In this document: one piece after another, positions 1 to 13,434 of the stretch
Numbering within the stretch: position 1 is the first letter of the stretch
Layout: each line of letters starts with the position of its first letter
Origin: Solobacterium sp.
GTDB taxonomy: Bacteria > Bacillota_I > Bacilli_A > Erysipelotrichales > Erysipelotrichaceae
NCBI GenBank assembly: GCA_017512725.1
Contig: JAFWEW010000032.1
Coordinates: 1 to 64,000 of the forward strand
Direction: 5' to 3'
Length of the DNA: 64,000 bases
Notes under the pieces: generated by a model
The model's database searches: none
Told to the model about the DNA's origin: nothing
Seen by the model: only the letters and a program-made list of their open reading frames with translations
Translations under genes and position numbers: made by a program

Positions 1-155
1 GAAATGGCGGAGCTCCTGATACGTTCCATCAAAAAATACCACTGTAGAATCACACGTGCGTCGTTAAGGAAGAGTCATTTGTTCGCAGTTTGAAAGGATT
101 TAGCCAGCTAAATCTACTATCTGGTTTAAAATAGCGAAAATTTTTAAATATAAAA
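1..155. other. Left-edge stretch without a recognisable gene
   Basis: One plus-strand frame is open from base 1 to a TGA at 91-93 and could be the last 30 codons of a gene cut by the window edge, but I do not recognise the peptide. The rest is AT-rich spacer leading into the rnj terminator. Confidence 0.3.
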
Positions 156-175
156 ACCGGCCCCGAAGGACCGGC
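156..175 (-). terminator. Rho-independent terminator of rnj
   Basis: On the minus strand an 8-bp stem (GCCGGTCC paired with GGGCCGGT) with a TTC-type loop is followed by TTTTTATATTT. It lies 13 bases after the rnj stop codon. Confidence 0.85.
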
Positions 176-188
176 ATGTGAAACTGAT

Positions 189-1988
189 TCAGGATCTTGC
201 GTGTGCTGCTTTGCTCTGGATCTCGGCGATCGCTGCTTTCTGGTTAAGGATGACCGGGATGACGATCGGATTGCGGTTGGTCTTCTGGAACAGGAACGGT
301 TCCAGGGCAGACCGGATGCAGTTCTTCAGTTCTCCGAAGGTCGTCCGCTGCTGCATCTTTTTCTTCAGCGCATTGTATACGACCAGTTCCGCTTCCTTTA
401 ACAGTGTCTGGGATTCCTTGATGTAGACAAATCCGCGGGAGACGATATTCGGACGGCAGAGGATCTTGTTGTAGCGGCTGTCGATCGTAACGATGACTGC
501 GACAAGACCGGAATCCGCAAGGATCTGACGGTCTTTGATGACGCTGGTCGAAAGACCGGTCGCATCATTTCCGTCGACGTAGATCGCATCGGTCTGGATC
601 CGCTCATTTGCGATGAAGCAGGTTTCATCCCGCATGACGACAATATCTCCGTTGGAACAGATAATGCAGTTCTCTTCCGGCACACCGGTTTCCTGAGCTG
701 TGGCAGAATGCTGGACCAGCATCTTGTATTCGCCGTGATTGGGCATGAAGTACTTTGGCTTGATCAGATTCAGCATCAGCTTCTGCTCTTCTTTCGGTGC
801 GTGTCCGGTGGTATGGAAGCTGGTAAGCGGGGAGTCGGTAATGACATTTGCGCCGACCCTGGTCAGTTGGTTGATGACGGCACTGACACTGACGCCGTTT
901 CCCGGAATCGGGTTGGAGGAGAACAGAACCGTATCGCCCGGAATGATATGCAGGTAACGGTGGGTGCCGTTGGCAATCCGGGAAAGGGCAGCCATCGGTT
1001 CTCCCTGGGATCCGGTACAGACGATGCAGATGCGGTTGGCCGGCAGGGTATTCAGATCGTTTCCGGTGATGAAGCTGCTGTCATCGATTTTGATGACGCC
1101 GATCTTCCGACCGATCTCCAGCACGTTTTCCATCGAACGCCCGAATACCGCGACTTTCCGGTCACAGGCAACCGCAGCCATCAGGATCTGATTGAGACGG
1201 TTGACGTTGGATGCGAAGGTGGATACCAGCAGTCTTCCCGGCGTGCGGCGGATCGCTTCGATAATCGAGTTTGCGACCTGCTTTTCCGATACGGAGAAGC
1301 CGGGAACGCTGGAGTTGGTGGAATCCGACAGCAGCAGGGTAACCCCTACCTGTCCGATATAAGCCATCTTCTGATAATCGCTGTTGGTGCCGACCGGGGT
1401 CAGATCAAACTTGAAGTCTCCGGTTTCCACGATCCTTCCGTTCGGTGTATTGATGAGCACGCCAAGGGAATCCGGAATGGAGTGCACGGTATCGAAGAAG
1501 CCGATGCTGAAGTGTTCGGTCTTGATCCGGCTGTCACCGTTGATCTCAACGATCATGCAGGCTTTGGAAAGGTGATGTTCTTCCAGTTTCTTTTCGATCA
1601 GGGCCTTTGCGAACCGCGGGGCGTAGATCTGTTTCAGGTGCACGGAACGCAGAAAAAACGGAATGCCTCCGATATGGTCTTCATGTCCGTGGGTGATGAT
1701 CAGTGCCTTGATCTTGGACTGGTTGCGGGCAAGATAGGTGTAGTCGGGAATGACATAGTCGATGCCCAGGAGTTCATCTTCCGGAAACAGTACACCGCAG
1801 TCGATGATGATGATCTCATCTTCATGCTCGATGCAGTACATATTCTTTCCGATCTCGCCTAAACCGCCCATCGCATAGATCAGCGTATCGGTTTTATGAT
1901 TGATTTCATTCTGGCTGTAATCCGGTGCCTGAACGCGCGAATGACGTACAGGCCGCGCGGTCTCACTGCCGGCAGCTTTTTTATTCAT
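189..1988 (-). CDS. rnj: Ribonuclease J
   Basis: Metallo-beta-lactamase/beta-CASP exo- and endoribonuclease that matures and degrades RNA in the cytoplasm. The zinc-binding HGHEDHIGG motif is at residues 100-108 (H100, H102, D104, H105). The beta-CASP region and the C-terminal domain follow, for 599 residues in all, slightly longer than typical RNase J because of a roughly 35-residue basic N-terminal extension. A start with AGAGGT about 10 bases upstream and a TATAAT (minus strand, 2037-2042) support the annotated beginning. It is a single-gene unit with its own terminator. No second RNase J gene is in the window, so J1 versus J2 cannot be assigned. Confidence 0.95.
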   Translation of the reverse strand: MNKKAAGSETARPVRHSRVQAPDYSQNEINHKTDTLIYAMGGLGEIGKNMYCIEHEDEIIIIDCGVLFPEDELLGIDYVIPDYTYLARNQSKIKALIITHGHEDHIGGIPFFLRSVHLKQIYAPRFAKALIEKKLEEHHLSKACMIVEINGDSRIKTEHFSIGFFDTVHSIPDSLGVLINTPNGRIVETGDFKFDLTPVGTNSDYQKMAYIGQVGVTLLLSDSTNSSVPGFSVSEKQVANSIIEAIRRTPGRLLVSTFASNVNRLNQILMAAVACDRKVAVFGRSMENVLEIGRKIGVIKIDDSSFITGNDLNTLPANRICIVCTGSQGEPMAALSRIANGTHRYLHIIPGDTVLFSSNPIPGNGVSVSAVINQLTRVGANVITDSPLTSFHTTGHAPKEEQKLMLNLIKPKYFMPNHGEYKMLVQHSATAQETGVPEENCIICSNGDIVVMRDETCFIANERIQTDAIYVDGNDATGLSTSVIKDRQILADSGLVAVIVTIDSRYNKILCRPNIVSRGFVYIKESQTLLKEAELVVYNALKKKMQQRTTFGELKNCIRSALEPFLFQKTNRNPIVIPVILNQKAAIAEIQSKAAHARS

Positions 1989-2036
1989 ATATTATTAACC
2001 TCTGTTTCATGGGTGAAGCTTTTGTTTGTCACACGC

Positions 2037-2042
2037 ATTATA
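2037..2042 (-). promoter_or_regulatory. Probable -10 box of rnj
   Basis: The minus strand reads TATAAT about 49 bases upstream of the rnj start. No strong -35 hexamer is visible at 17-18 bases, so the call rests on the -10 alone. Confidence 0.5.
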
Positions 2043-2056
2043 GCATCTTTCTATTA

Positions 2057-2091
2057 AAAGAAAAGAAAAAGCGCCGGAATAATTCCGACGC
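2057..2091 (-). terminator. Terminator of def
   Basis: The minus strand has a stem built from GCGTCGGAAT and ATTCCGGCGC with a short loop, followed by TTTTTCTTTTCTTTT. It separates def from the rnj promoter. Confidence 0.85.
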
Positions 2092-2122
2092 AGTGTGAGT
2101 TCTCTGAAAACCGTCTGTGGAT

Positions 2123-2689
2123 TCAGATCACAAGCGCTCCCGGGACCTCCGGTTTCGGGTTGGACGGGTCGATGTGATCATAGAAAAGAACCCCGTTGAA
2201 ATGGTCCAGTTCATGCTGGAGAACGATCGCAAAATACCCGCGGGCCCGGATCGTAACTTCCTGATCGGTCAGCAGATCATAGCCTTTTACGGTTACTCTT
2301 GCGTTGCGTACGACATAGCCTTCGTGTTCTTCCGGTACGGAGAGACAGCCTTCTCCGTTTTCAAGATAGGCTTTCTGAACCGAGCGGGACGTGATGCGCG
2401 GATTGGCAAGCATATAAGAGTAGGTGACTTCCTGGTCATTCTTGTCAATCTCATGGACAATGACCGCAGTCAGCTGTTTCGGGATGCCGATCTGAATGGC
2501 AGAAATGCCGACGGCAGGGCGAAGGTTCTGCTCCTTTGCCTTTTCCTCATCGGTGCTGTCCAGCACATACTGGTACATTTCCCGCAGGATCGTCTGATCT
2601 TCTTCCGAAAGGGGAAGCGGTACCGGAACGCTTTTCCGGCGCACCGAAGGATCGGTATCTTTTACGATCGTATCGTTGTTAATCATCAT
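2123..2689 (-). CDS. def: Peptide deformylase
   Basis: Removes the N-formyl group from nascent proteins at the ribosome. Motif 1 is VGISAIQIG, motif 2 is EGCLSVPE (metal-binding Cys) and motif 3 is QHELDH (two metal-binding His and the catalytic Glu). The 188-residue length and the insertion between motifs fit the type II enzymes of Gram-positive bacteria. A GTG at 2698 is in frame, but the Shine-Dalgarno AGGTGAG overlaps that codon, so the ATG at 2689 is the better start. The gene is divergent from ftsW, with about 100 bases between them, and has its own terminator. Confidence 0.95.
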   Translation of the reverse strand: MMINNDTIVKDTDPSVRRKSVPVPLPLSEEDQTILREMYQYVLDSTDEEKAKEQNLRPAVGISAIQIGIPKQLTAVIVHEIDKNDQEVTYSYMLANPRITSRSVQKAYLENGEGCLSVPEEHEGYVVRNARVTVKGYDLLTDQEVTIRARGYFAIVLQHELDHFNGVLFYDHIDPSNPKPEVPGALVI

Positions 2690-2770
2690 AGTTCTCACCT
2701 GATTTCCATTGCCTATTGTAACAAAGAACCGCCGCTTTTCCCATTATGCGCTCTTCTTCCAAAACGCCGG

Positions 2771-2792
2771 GCTGTGCTAGAATCATCTTCAG
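2771..2792 (+). promoter_or_regulatory. Extended -10 promoter directly upstream of ftsW
   Basis: TGCTAGAAT is an extended -10 (TGn followed by TAGAAT). The predicted transcription start lies only a few bases before the ATG at 2793, and no Shine-Dalgarno is visible, which suggests a very short leader or a leaderless mRNA. Confidence 0.45.
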
Positions 2793-4031
2793 ATGACTGC
2801 GATGAACCTTACTGAAGAACAGTCTGTCAGGGAAACGAAACCGGTCAAACGGCGGTTTTTCCTGCGGATGCCGAAATATGCGGACCGTGCGGTATTTTTC
2901 AGTGTGATCGTTCTGGCGTTCTATGGCCTTCTGATGATCGCAAGTTCTTCCATGGGCCTGACGGTTGGAAAACCGCTGCGTCTGGCCCTGATCCTGATCA
3001 AGCAGGTCGTTTTCATTGCGGGCGGCTATTACGTCATGGTGCGCCTTGCCAACCGGTTCACGCTCGACTTTCTGAAAAGCTCGCATTTCCCGACCTGGGC
3101 GATTGCCGTTATCTTTCTGCTTCTGGCGTGTCTTGCCTTTCCGGCAGCCGGCGGTGCCCGGGCATGGATCCGTCTGCCGATCTCCGGAATGGATATCTCC
3201 ATTCAGCCTTCCGAATTTGCCAAGGTCATGGTCATCCTGATCGTTGCGGCATACTGCGGCGATGTCAGGCGCATCTTCCGTACGAATACCGACATGATCA
3301 AGCGGCCGCTGATCTTTATCGGCATCTATATCGGCGTCGTTCTGATCCTGCAGTCGGACATGGGCAGTGCGGTCGTAATCTTTCTGATCTTTGCGGCCTG
3401 TTCCCTGATTCCCCAGCACCCGCAGATGCAGCTGTTCCAGCATGGAATGCGTCTGTTCCTGACAGCAGGGGCGGCGTTTGCGATCTTTCTGATCTCCCCG
3501 TATGGAGAATCGCTGATCCGGAACCTTCCGCTCAAGCAATATCAGATCAACCGCTTCCTGTCTTCCATCAACCCGTTCTATGACATGTACGATACCGGCT
3601 TCCAGCTGGTAAATGGTCTGGTCAGTTTTGCGACCGGCGGCTGGTTCGGGCTGGGCTATGGCAACAGCGTACGGAAATATACGCAGTTCCCGGCCGCCAA
3701 TACCGACTTTATTCTTGCGATCGTCGTCGAGGAGATGGGAATCATGGGGTTCCTGATTATCTTTATTCCTTATATGATTATCATCGTCCAGCTGTTCCGC
3801 TATGCCCTGAAGATCCAGAGCGAACAGGCACGTATCATTCTCGTCGGTACTGCCATCTATCTGATGATTCACTGTTTCTTCAACATCGGCGGGGTAACCG
3901 GAATGATCCCGCTGACCGGCGTCCCGCTGCTGATGATCTCGTCCGGCGGTTCGTCCACGCTGGCGTTCATGGCGGCAGTCGGTCTTGCCCAGGCAGTCAT
4001 TGATCAGTACCGGAAGGGGCTGATCCAATGA
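2793..4031 (+). CDS. ftsW: SEDS-family peptidoglycan glycosyltransferase FtsW (or RodA)
   Basis: Polytopic membrane glycosyltransferase (412 residues, about 10 membrane segments) that polymerises lipid II. Family signatures are QPSEFAK in the middle and PLTGVPLLMISSGGSS near the C-terminus, plus a large extracellular loop with AANTDFILAIVVEE. FtsW and RodA are hard to separate by eye. The position next to rsmD matches the Bacillus ftsW-rsmD neighbourhood, which favours FtsW. The stop overlaps rsmD by four bases (ATGA), so the two are translationally coupled. No ribosome binding site is visible before the ATG. Confidence 0.88.
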   Translation: MTAMNLTEEQSVRETKPVKRRFFLRMPKYADRAVFFSVIVLAFYGLLMIASSSMGLTVGKPLRLALILIKQVVFIAGGYYVMVRLANRFTLDFLKSSHFPTWAIAVIFLLLACLAFPAAGGARAWIRLPISGMDISIQPSEFAKVMVILIVAAYCGDVRRIFRTNTDMIKRPLIFIGIYIGVVLILQSDMGSAVVIFLIFAACSLIPQHPQMQLFQHGMRLFLTAGAAFAIFLISPYGESLIRNLPLKQYQINRFLSSINPFYDMYDTGFQLVNGLVSFATGGWFGLGYGNSVRKYTQFPAANTDFILAIVVEEMGIMGFLIIFIPYMIIIVQLFRYALKIQSEQARIILVGTAIYLMIHCFFNIGGVTGMIPLTGVPLLMISSGGSSTLAFMAAVGLAQAVIDQYRKGLIQ

Positions 4032-4585
4032 GGATCATTGCCGGAACCTGCCGCAGCCGCAGGATTGAATCCCCCAGCGGCCGCAATACGAGACCGACCC
4101 TCGACAAAGTCAGGGAGGCAGTCTTTTCCTCCCTTGGCGGATTCTTTGACGGCGGGGTGGTACTGGATCTCTATGCCGGAAGCGGAGCGATCGGCTTTGA
4201 GGCACTCAGCCGCGGAATGGACCATGCCATCTTTGCGGACAGTGACCGCAATGCCGTAAGTGTGATCCGGAAAAATGCAGAAACACTGAACCTTACCGAT
4301 CAGTGTACGATCTATCCGATGAAGGCAGAGAAGGTACTGTCGCTGCTGGCCAAAGAGGGCACCGCGTTTGATCTGGTCTATCTGGACCCGCCGTACCGGC
4401 GGCAGGAGAATGAGCGGATCGCGCAGCGGCTTTCGGATGAAGGGCTCCTAAAACCGGATGCGGTTGTCGTCATGGAATCGCTGAAGGAAGAGCAGTTCTC
4501 GGAAACGATCGGCCGTCTGGTGCGGTATAAAGAGGCTGTTTATGGCATCAGCCGGATCAGTTACTATAAAATGCGTGAAGAGTGA
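4028..4585 (+). CDS. rsmD: 16S rRNA (guanine966-N2)-methyltransferase RsmD
   Basis: Class I SAM-dependent methyltransferase of 185 residues that modifies G966 of 16S rRNA during 30S assembly. It opens with the family start MRIIAGTCRSR, has the SAM-binding LDLYAGSGAIGFEALSRG and the catalytic DPPY motif (LVYLDPPY). The start ATG overlaps the ftsW stop, so it is co-translated with ftsW. A strong terminator follows. Confidence 0.95.
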   Translation: MRIIAGTCRSRRIESPSGRNTRPTLDKVREAVFSSLGGFFDGGVVLDLYAGSGAIGFEALSRGMDHAIFADSDRNAVSVIRKNAETLNLTDQCTIYPMKAEKVLSLLAKEGTAFDLVYLDPPYRRQENERIAQRLSDEGLLKPDAVVVMESLKEEQFSETIGRLVRYKEAVYGISRISYYKMREE

Positions 4586-4630
4586 TAAAAAATCGCCTGT
4601 CACTTTCTTCGAATGAATGATTGACAAATA

Positions 4631-4676
4631 GCTGAAAACCGCATAACCAAGCGGTTTCCGGCTGTTTTTATTTTTT
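4631..4676 (+). terminator. Terminator of ftsW-rsmD
   Basis: The hairpin AGCTGAAAACCGC/GCGGTTTCCGGCT with a short loop is followed by GTTTTTATTTTTT. The final Ts run into the first CIRCE element. Confidence 0.8.
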
Positions 4677-4701
4677 AGCACACTCCTATTGACAGTGCTA
4701 A
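4675..4701 (+). promoter_or_regulatory. CIRCE operator 1
   Basis: TTAGCACAC-N9-CAGTGCTAA has the exact 27-bp geometry of the HrcA operator, with 8 of 9 consensus bases in each arm. It overlaps the -35 box of the hrcA promoter. Confidence 0.93.
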
Positions 4702-4717
4702 AATGACGGGCTATACT
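4689..4717 (+). promoter_or_regulatory. SigA-type promoter of the hrcA operon
   Basis: TTGACA at 4689-4694 and TATACT at 4712-4717 are separated by 17 bases. The -35 sits inside CIRCE 1, and CIRCE 2 begins just past the -10, so HrcA could block both polymerase binding and escape. Confidence 0.92.
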
Positions 4718-4718
4718 G

Positions 4719-4745
4719 TTAGCAGTCACAGAGCGTGATTGCTAA
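4719..4745 (+). promoter_or_regulatory. CIRCE operator 2
   Basis: TTAGCAGTC-N9-GATTGCTAA is a second 27-bp HrcA operator with one mismatch per arm. It lies downstream of the -10 and just before the hrcA ribosome binding site. Confidence 0.87.
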
Positions 4746-4762
4746 AAGGAGGTGAGCGGGGA

Positions 4763-5784
4763 ATGCTGACGCCAAGACGAATCGAGATATTCAAAGCGAT
4801 CGTTGACGAGTATATCAAGACAGCTGATCCGGTTGGGTCCAAAACACTGCAGACAAAATACAAACTTCCGTATTCATCCGCTACGATCCGAAATGACATG
4901 CAGGTCCTTGAGGAGATGGGGTATCTGGAAAAGACACATACGTCATCCGGACGGATCCCGTCCACGCAGGGCTATAAATTCTACTGTGAGAACCTGCTGA
5001 AGAACGCTTCTGTGGATAAAAAGATGGAAGTTGCGATCCGGAACGCCTTCGAGGTTTCGAACCTGAATATCTCTGAGGCGGTGGAACACAGCTGCCGCAT
5101 CCTGTCGGAAATGACGAACATGACGACCGGTGCGATCGGCCCGGACAGTTCATCCCAGCGTCTGGAACACCTGAAGCTGTTCCCGATCGATGAGCGGAAT
5201 GCGGTGGTGGTTATGATTACCAACACCGGCCATACTGAAACGAAGAACTTCCGGTTCGAGGAAGCGGTGCCGCTTAAGGATCTGGAAACCTGTACGGATA
5301 TTCTGAACAAGCATCTGCACAATGTGCCGATCACAGAGCTTCCGGACAAGATGGAAGAGATCCGGCCGGAACTTGCATCGGTAGTACAGCGCCATGATCT
5401 GCTGTTCACCGCATTTGTACAGGCATTCGTACGGTTCGCTTCGGAAAATGTGTACTTCAGCGGCAAGGACCGGATGCTGTACCAGCCGGAGTTCGAAGAT
5501 ATCAACAAGCTCAAGGAGCTGATGATGATGCTCGATGACTCAACGGTCTGGAGGCGGCTCGGATCCAATGAACATGCAGTTGTAACAACGACCAAAGGCG
5601 CAGAGCTTACCTGGGTAAACGATGTTGCGATCGTACGCAGTACCTTCCGGGTCAATGACAGCGAAAGCGGCCAGCTGATGGTCGTCGGACCAAGCAGAAT
5701 GAATTATGAACAGATCGTCGGAATGCTGGATTATGTAGCACAGATGATCGAGAAGATGTATCGGAAAACAGGCGGAGGGCGAAC

Positions 5785-5788
<4 letters not shown>
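4763..5788 (+). CDS. hrcA: Heat-inducible transcription repressor HrcA
   Basis: Winged-helix repressor (341 residues) that binds CIRCE and is kept active by GroEL. The N-terminal HTH region (TPRRIEIFKAIVDEYIKTAD, then SSATIRNDM) and the GAF-like core are complete. A TTG at 4739 is in frame, but AGGAGGTGA at 4748-4756 lies 7 bases before the ATG at 4763, which is the true start. It is the first gene of the chaperone operon and represses itself through two CIRCE sites. It overlaps grpE by four bases. Confidence 0.96.
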
Positions 5789-9548
<3,760 letters not shown>

Positions 9549-9561
9549 GAGGATATAGAAC

Positions 9562-10695
9562 ATGGCAGAAAAACGGGATTACTACGAGGTGCTTGGCATT
9601 GCCAAAGGTGCCTCGGAGGATGAAATCAAAAAGGCATACCGGAAACTGGCGAAGAAGTACCATCCGGATGTCAATAAAGCTCCGGATGCGGAGGACAAAT
9701 TCAAGGAGATCAACGAAGCGTATGAAGTTCTGAGTGATCCGCAGAAGCGTGCAACCTACGATCAGTTCGGCTTTGCCGGAATGGACGGCGCAGGCTTTGG
9801 CCAGGGATTCTCAGGGTTCACCGGCGGATTTGATGATCTCGGGGATATCTTCTCCTCGTTTTTCGGCGGTGATATGGGCGGCTTCAGCAGCTCCCGCGGA
9901 CGGGCAAATACCGGCCCGATGCGCGGGGATGACATTCTGAAGCGGCTTGAGATCGGCTTTATGGAAGCGTGCTTCGGCACGACCAAGACGATCCGCATCA
10001 ATGTGGATGAGACCTGTACTGCCTGCAATGGCAGCGGCGCAGCTTCTCCTTCGGATGTAGAAACCTGTCCGACCTGCAAAGGCCGCGGTACGGTGATCAC
10101 GCAGCAGCGCTCGATTCTTGGCGTTGTGCAGAGTCAGAGACCGTGTCCGGACTGCGGCGGCAGCGGCAAGAAGATCCGCAAGGTATGTCCGCAGTGCGCC
10201 GGCAGAGGCTATCAGACCAAGACGCAGAACGTAGAAGTAAAGATTCCGGTCGGAATCAATTCCGGTCAGCGTTTGAGAGTTGCCGGCAAGGGCGGAAGAG
10301 GCGCAAACGGCGGCCCGAACGGCGATCTCTATCTGGAGATCCTGGTACGCCCGCATGACAAGTTCATCCGGGACGGCAAGAACATTCTGCTGGAGATTCC
10401 GGTCACTGCCGTTGATGCGACGCTCGGTACAACCGTAGATGTACCGACGATTAACGGAGAAGTAACGATGAAGATTCCTGCCGGTACGCAGGAAGGCACC
10501 CAGCTCCGTCTGCGCGGAGAAGGGGTTCCGGACAGCCGCGGCGGAAAAGCCGGCGATCAACTGTGTACGGTAAGGATCAAGATCGACAAGAAACTGACCG
10601 CAAAAGAAAAGAAGCTGTATGAAGAGCTTCGTGAACTCGAGGGGAAACCGGGGAAAGAAAATATCTGGGATCGATTTGTAAATTCGTTCAAGTGA
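9562..10695 (+). CDS. dnaJ: Chaperone protein DnaJ (Hsp40, type I)
   Basis: Co-chaperone that stimulates the DnaK ATPase. The J domain carries the HPD motif (KKYHPDVN), followed by a Gly/Phe-rich linker and four zinc motifs: [24 protein letters not shown] and CPQCAGRG. The C-terminal substrate domain completes 377 residues. AGGAGG lies before the ATG. It is separated from dnaK by the deacetylase gene, whereas in most Firmicutes the two are adjacent. Confidence 0.97.
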   Translation: MAEKRDYYEVLGIAKGASEDEIKKAYRKLAKKYHPDVNKAPDAEDKFKEINEAYEVLSDPQKRATYDQFGFAGMDGAGFGQGFSGFTGGFDDLGDIFSSFFGGDMGGFSSSRGRANTGPMRGDDILKRLEIGFMEACFGTTKTIRINVDETCTACNGSGAASPSDVETCPTCKGRGTVITQQRSILGVVQSQRPCPDCGGSGKKIRKVCPQCAGRGYQTKTQNVEVKIPVGINSGQRLRVAGKGGRGANGGPNGDLYLEILVRPHDKFIRDGKNILLEIPVTAVDATLGTTVDVPTINGEVTMKIPAGTQEGTQLRLRGEGVPDSRGGKAGDQLCTVRIKIDKKLTAKEKKLYEELRELEGKPGKENIWDRFVNSFK

Positions 10696-10746
10696 TAAAA
10701 GGGGTATTCATTTCTGCCTACAGAGCGGAAAGAGGAGGACTTCTTA

Positions 10747-13326
10747 ATGGATATTGAAAAAATGACAGAAGCGCTGCAGGCGATTATTCTTGCGGCGATG
10801 ACAAAAGCACAGGAATGCAACCATGTGGAGATCGCTCCGGAACATGTGTTGCTTGCGATGCTGGATGACAACGGACTGGACGGTATCTGGAGCCGGCTGA
10901 ACTGCGACAAGCAGAAAATGATTGCCTTTGTGGAAGGCTATCTGAACCGGCTTGCGGTCGTGCCGGATTCGGACGGCCAGCCGATCATCAACCGGTATGT
11001 GATTGAGGCCTATTCCAAAGGACTCAAGCGCATGAAGGAAACCGGCGATACTTACATGAGCACGGCAGTTCTGTTAATGGGACTGCTGGAGACCAACAGT
11101 GAGGTATGCCGGCAGCTGAAAAAGGAATTTCGATTCAGTGAAAAAGATGTCGAAAAGGCGGAAGCAGACCGCCGGGGTGGTATCAAAATGGATGGAAAGA
11201 CCAATGAAAGCCAGCTTGATGCCCTGCAGAAGTACGGACATGATCTGGTACAGGATGTAAAAGACGGAAGGATCGATCCGGTCATCGGAAGAGATGAAGA
11301 GATCCGCCGGGTGATCGAGATCCTTTCCAGAAAGACAAAGAACAATCCGGTTCTGATCGGTGAACCGGGCGTTGGTAAAACCGCAATCGTAGAGGGTCTC
11401 GCATGGCGGATCATGGAAAATGATGTACCGCTGGGACTTTCCAACAAGCGTCTGATTGAACTGGATATGGGCGCAATGATTGCCGGTGCAAAATACCGCG
11501 GTGAATTTGAAGAACGTCTCAAAGGCGTACTGGATCAGGTAAAGAAGGCAGACGGAGAGATCATTCTCTTCATCGATGAACTTCATAACCTGGTCGGAGC
11601 CGGAAAGACCGAAGGTTCCATGGATGCGGCAAATCTGCTCAAGCCGATGCTGGCAAGAGGGGAACTCAAGTGCATCGGTGCGACCACATTTGATGAGTAC
11701 CGTAAGTATATTGAAAAAGACCGTGCCCTGGAACGCCGTTTCCAGAAGGTCATGGTTACCGAACCGACGGTTGAAGATACGATTGCGATTCTTCGCGGAC
11801 TGAAGTCCCGGTTTGAAAGCCATCATGGCGTTCAGATCAAGGATGATGCCATCATCGCAGCAGCGACACTCTCCAATCGTTATATTACCGACCGTTATCT
11901 GCCGGATAAGGCAATCGACCTGGTCGATGAGGCCTGTGCCGGACTGCGTGTCGAGATCGATTCCAAGCCGGAAGAACTCGAAGAGATCTACCGGAAGATC
12001 ATGACCCTGGAAATCGAGTTGAAGTCTCTTGATAAAGAGAAAGATGAACGTACGAAAGAACGCCGTGATGAGATCGAACGGGATCTTGCCAACCTGAAAG
12101 AACAGGAGACCAAGCTGAACGATCAGTGGCAGAGTGAAAAGAAATCGCTCGATCAGCTTAAGAAAGACCGTGAGGATCTCGAGAAGGCAAAGCTCCAGCT
12201 GACGCAGGCACAGAATGATACGAATTATGAGCTTGCGGCAAAGCTACAGTATGATACGATTCCGAGTCTGGAAAAACGGATTCAGGAAGCGGAAAAAATG
12301 AAGAGCAGCGATCTGATGATCCAGCAGGCGGTCGATGAAGAACTGATTGCGAAGGTCGTCAGCCGCTGGACCCATATCGAGGTATCCAGACTGATGTCGA
12401 CCGAACGGCAGAAGATCCTGCACCTTGAAGATTATCTGAAAGCCCGTGTTATGGGTCAGGATGAAGCACTCAAACTCGTCAGTGAATCCATCATGCGTTC
12501 CAAGGCACAGATCCAGGATGAGAACCGTCCGCTTGGAAGCTTCCTGTTCCTCGGCCCGACCGGCGTCGGTAAGACTGAAGTCGCCAAGGCATTGGCACAG
12601 CAGCTGTTCGACGATGAATCCAAGATCGTACGGATCGATATGTCGGAATACATGGAGAAATTCAGCGTATCCCGTCTCATCGGAGCGCCTCCGGGATATG
12701 TCGGTTATGATGAGGGCGGTCAGCTGACGGAAGCGATCCGCCGCAACCCGTATTCCATTATTCTTCTGGATGAGGTGGAGAAGGCACACCCGGATGTATT
12801 CAACGTTCTGCTTCAGATTCTGGATGACGGCCGTGTGACTGACTCCAAGGGTGTGGTCGTAGACTTCAAGAATACGATCATCATCATGACGAGCAACCTC
12901 GGCAGTGATTATGCGTTTGAACCGGATCCGGATGTACGGGAGGAGAAATACCGCAATGAGGTATCGCATTTCTTCAAACCGGAATTCGTCAACCGTATCG
13001 ATGAAGTGATTGTATTCAATTCACTGTCCAACGATACGATGAAGCTGATTGCGGACAAGTTCCTGAACCAGCTTGCGAAGCGTCTGGAAGAGAAGGATGT
13101 TCATCTGGAGGTTACCGACGCCGCCAAGAACAGCATCATCCTCTACGGTACCGATCCGACCTTCGGCGCCCGTCCGATGAAGCGTCATATCCAGCGCAAT
13201 ATTGAAACGCTGATTGCCCGTAAGATCCTGGAGAACCCGGATATCATGGGCAGGACATTGATTGTCGATGCGGAAGAAAACGGTGATTACACCGTCTCCA
13301 TCAAGCAGGCATCTGCGATGGCTTAA
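10747..13326 (+). CDS. clpB: ATP-dependent chaperone ClpB
   Basis: Hexameric AAA+ disaggregase (859 residues) that works with DnaK/J/GrpE. It has an N domain, a first AAA+ module with GEPGVGKT and the Walker B FIDELHNL, a long coiled-coil middle domain (about residues 400-530, [17 protein letters not shown]) and a second module with GPTGVGKT and [10 protein letters not shown]. The middle domain distinguishes it from ClpC/ClpA. AGAGGAGG lies before the ATG. No CIRCE separates it from dnaJ, so it probably belongs to the same operon, which ends at the terminator after it. Confidence 0.96.
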   Translation: MDIEKMTEALQAIILAAMTKAQECNHVEIAPEHVLLAMLDDNGLDGIWSRLNCDKQKMIAFVEGYLNRLAVVPDSDGQPIINRYVIEAYSKGLKRMKETGDTYMSTAVLLMGLLETNSEVCRQLKKEFRFSEKDVEKAEADRRGGIKMDGKTNESQLDALQKYGHDLVQDVKDGRIDPVIGRDEEIRRVIEILSRKTKNNPVLIGEPGVGKTAIVEGLAWRIMENDVPLGLSNKRLIELDMGAMIAGAKYRGEFEERLKGVLDQVKKADGEIILFIDELHNLVGAGKTEGSMDAANLLKPMLARGELKCIGATTFDEYRKYIEKDRALERRFQKVMVTEPTVEDTIAILRGLKSRFESHHGVQIKDDAIIAAATLSNRYITDRYLPDKAIDLVDEACAGLRVEIDSKPEELEEIYRKIMTLEIELKSLDKEKDERTKERRDEIERDLANLKEQETKLNDQWQSEKKSLDQLKKDREDLEKAKLQLTQAQNDTNYELAAKLQYDTIPSLEKRIQEAEKMKSSDLMIQQAVDEELIAKVVSRWTHIEVSRLMSTERQKILHLEDYLKARVMGQDEALKLVSESIMRSKAQIQDENRPLGSFLFLGPTGVGKTEVAKALAQQLFDDESKIVRIDMSEYMEKFSVSRLIGAPPGYVGYDEGGQLTEAIRRNPYSIILLDEVEKAHPDVFNVLLQILDDGRVTDSKGVVVDFKNTIIIMTSNLGSDYAFEPDPDVREEKYRNEVSHFFKPEFVNRIDEVIVFNSLSNDTMKLIADKFLNQLAKRLEEKDVHLEVTDAAKNSIILYGTDPTFGARPMKRHIQRNIETLIARKILENPDIMGRTLIVDAEENGDYTVSIKQASAMA

Positions 13327-13328
13327 TA

Positions 13329-13370
13329 AATAAGGGGTACACCAAAATGAGGTGTATCTCTTATTTTTTT
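13329..13370 (+). terminator. Terminator of the chaperone operon
   Basis: A long imperfect hairpin (AATAAGGGGTACACC / GGTGTATCTCTTATT) is followed by TTTTTTT. Confidence 0.88.
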
Positions 13371-13434
13371 GTTTTCTGCATGCATGAGCAGTTTTATAAT
13401 ATTTGTCGGAAGAAACAGAAAGGAATTCTTACAA

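Noticed and set aside
1-93. Open frame at the left edge as a partial gene
   Set aside because: Only 30 codons, unfamiliar sequence and no way to see its beginning; noted as a featureless edge instead.
4739-4762. TTG start adding eight residues to HrcA
   Set aside because: The Shine-Dalgarno AGGAGGTGA lies downstream of it, correctly spaced for the ATG at 4763.
10696-10746. CIRCE or separate promoter before clpB
   Set aside because: No inverted repeat or convincing -35/-10 pair in the 51-base gap; read-through from dnaJ is simpler.
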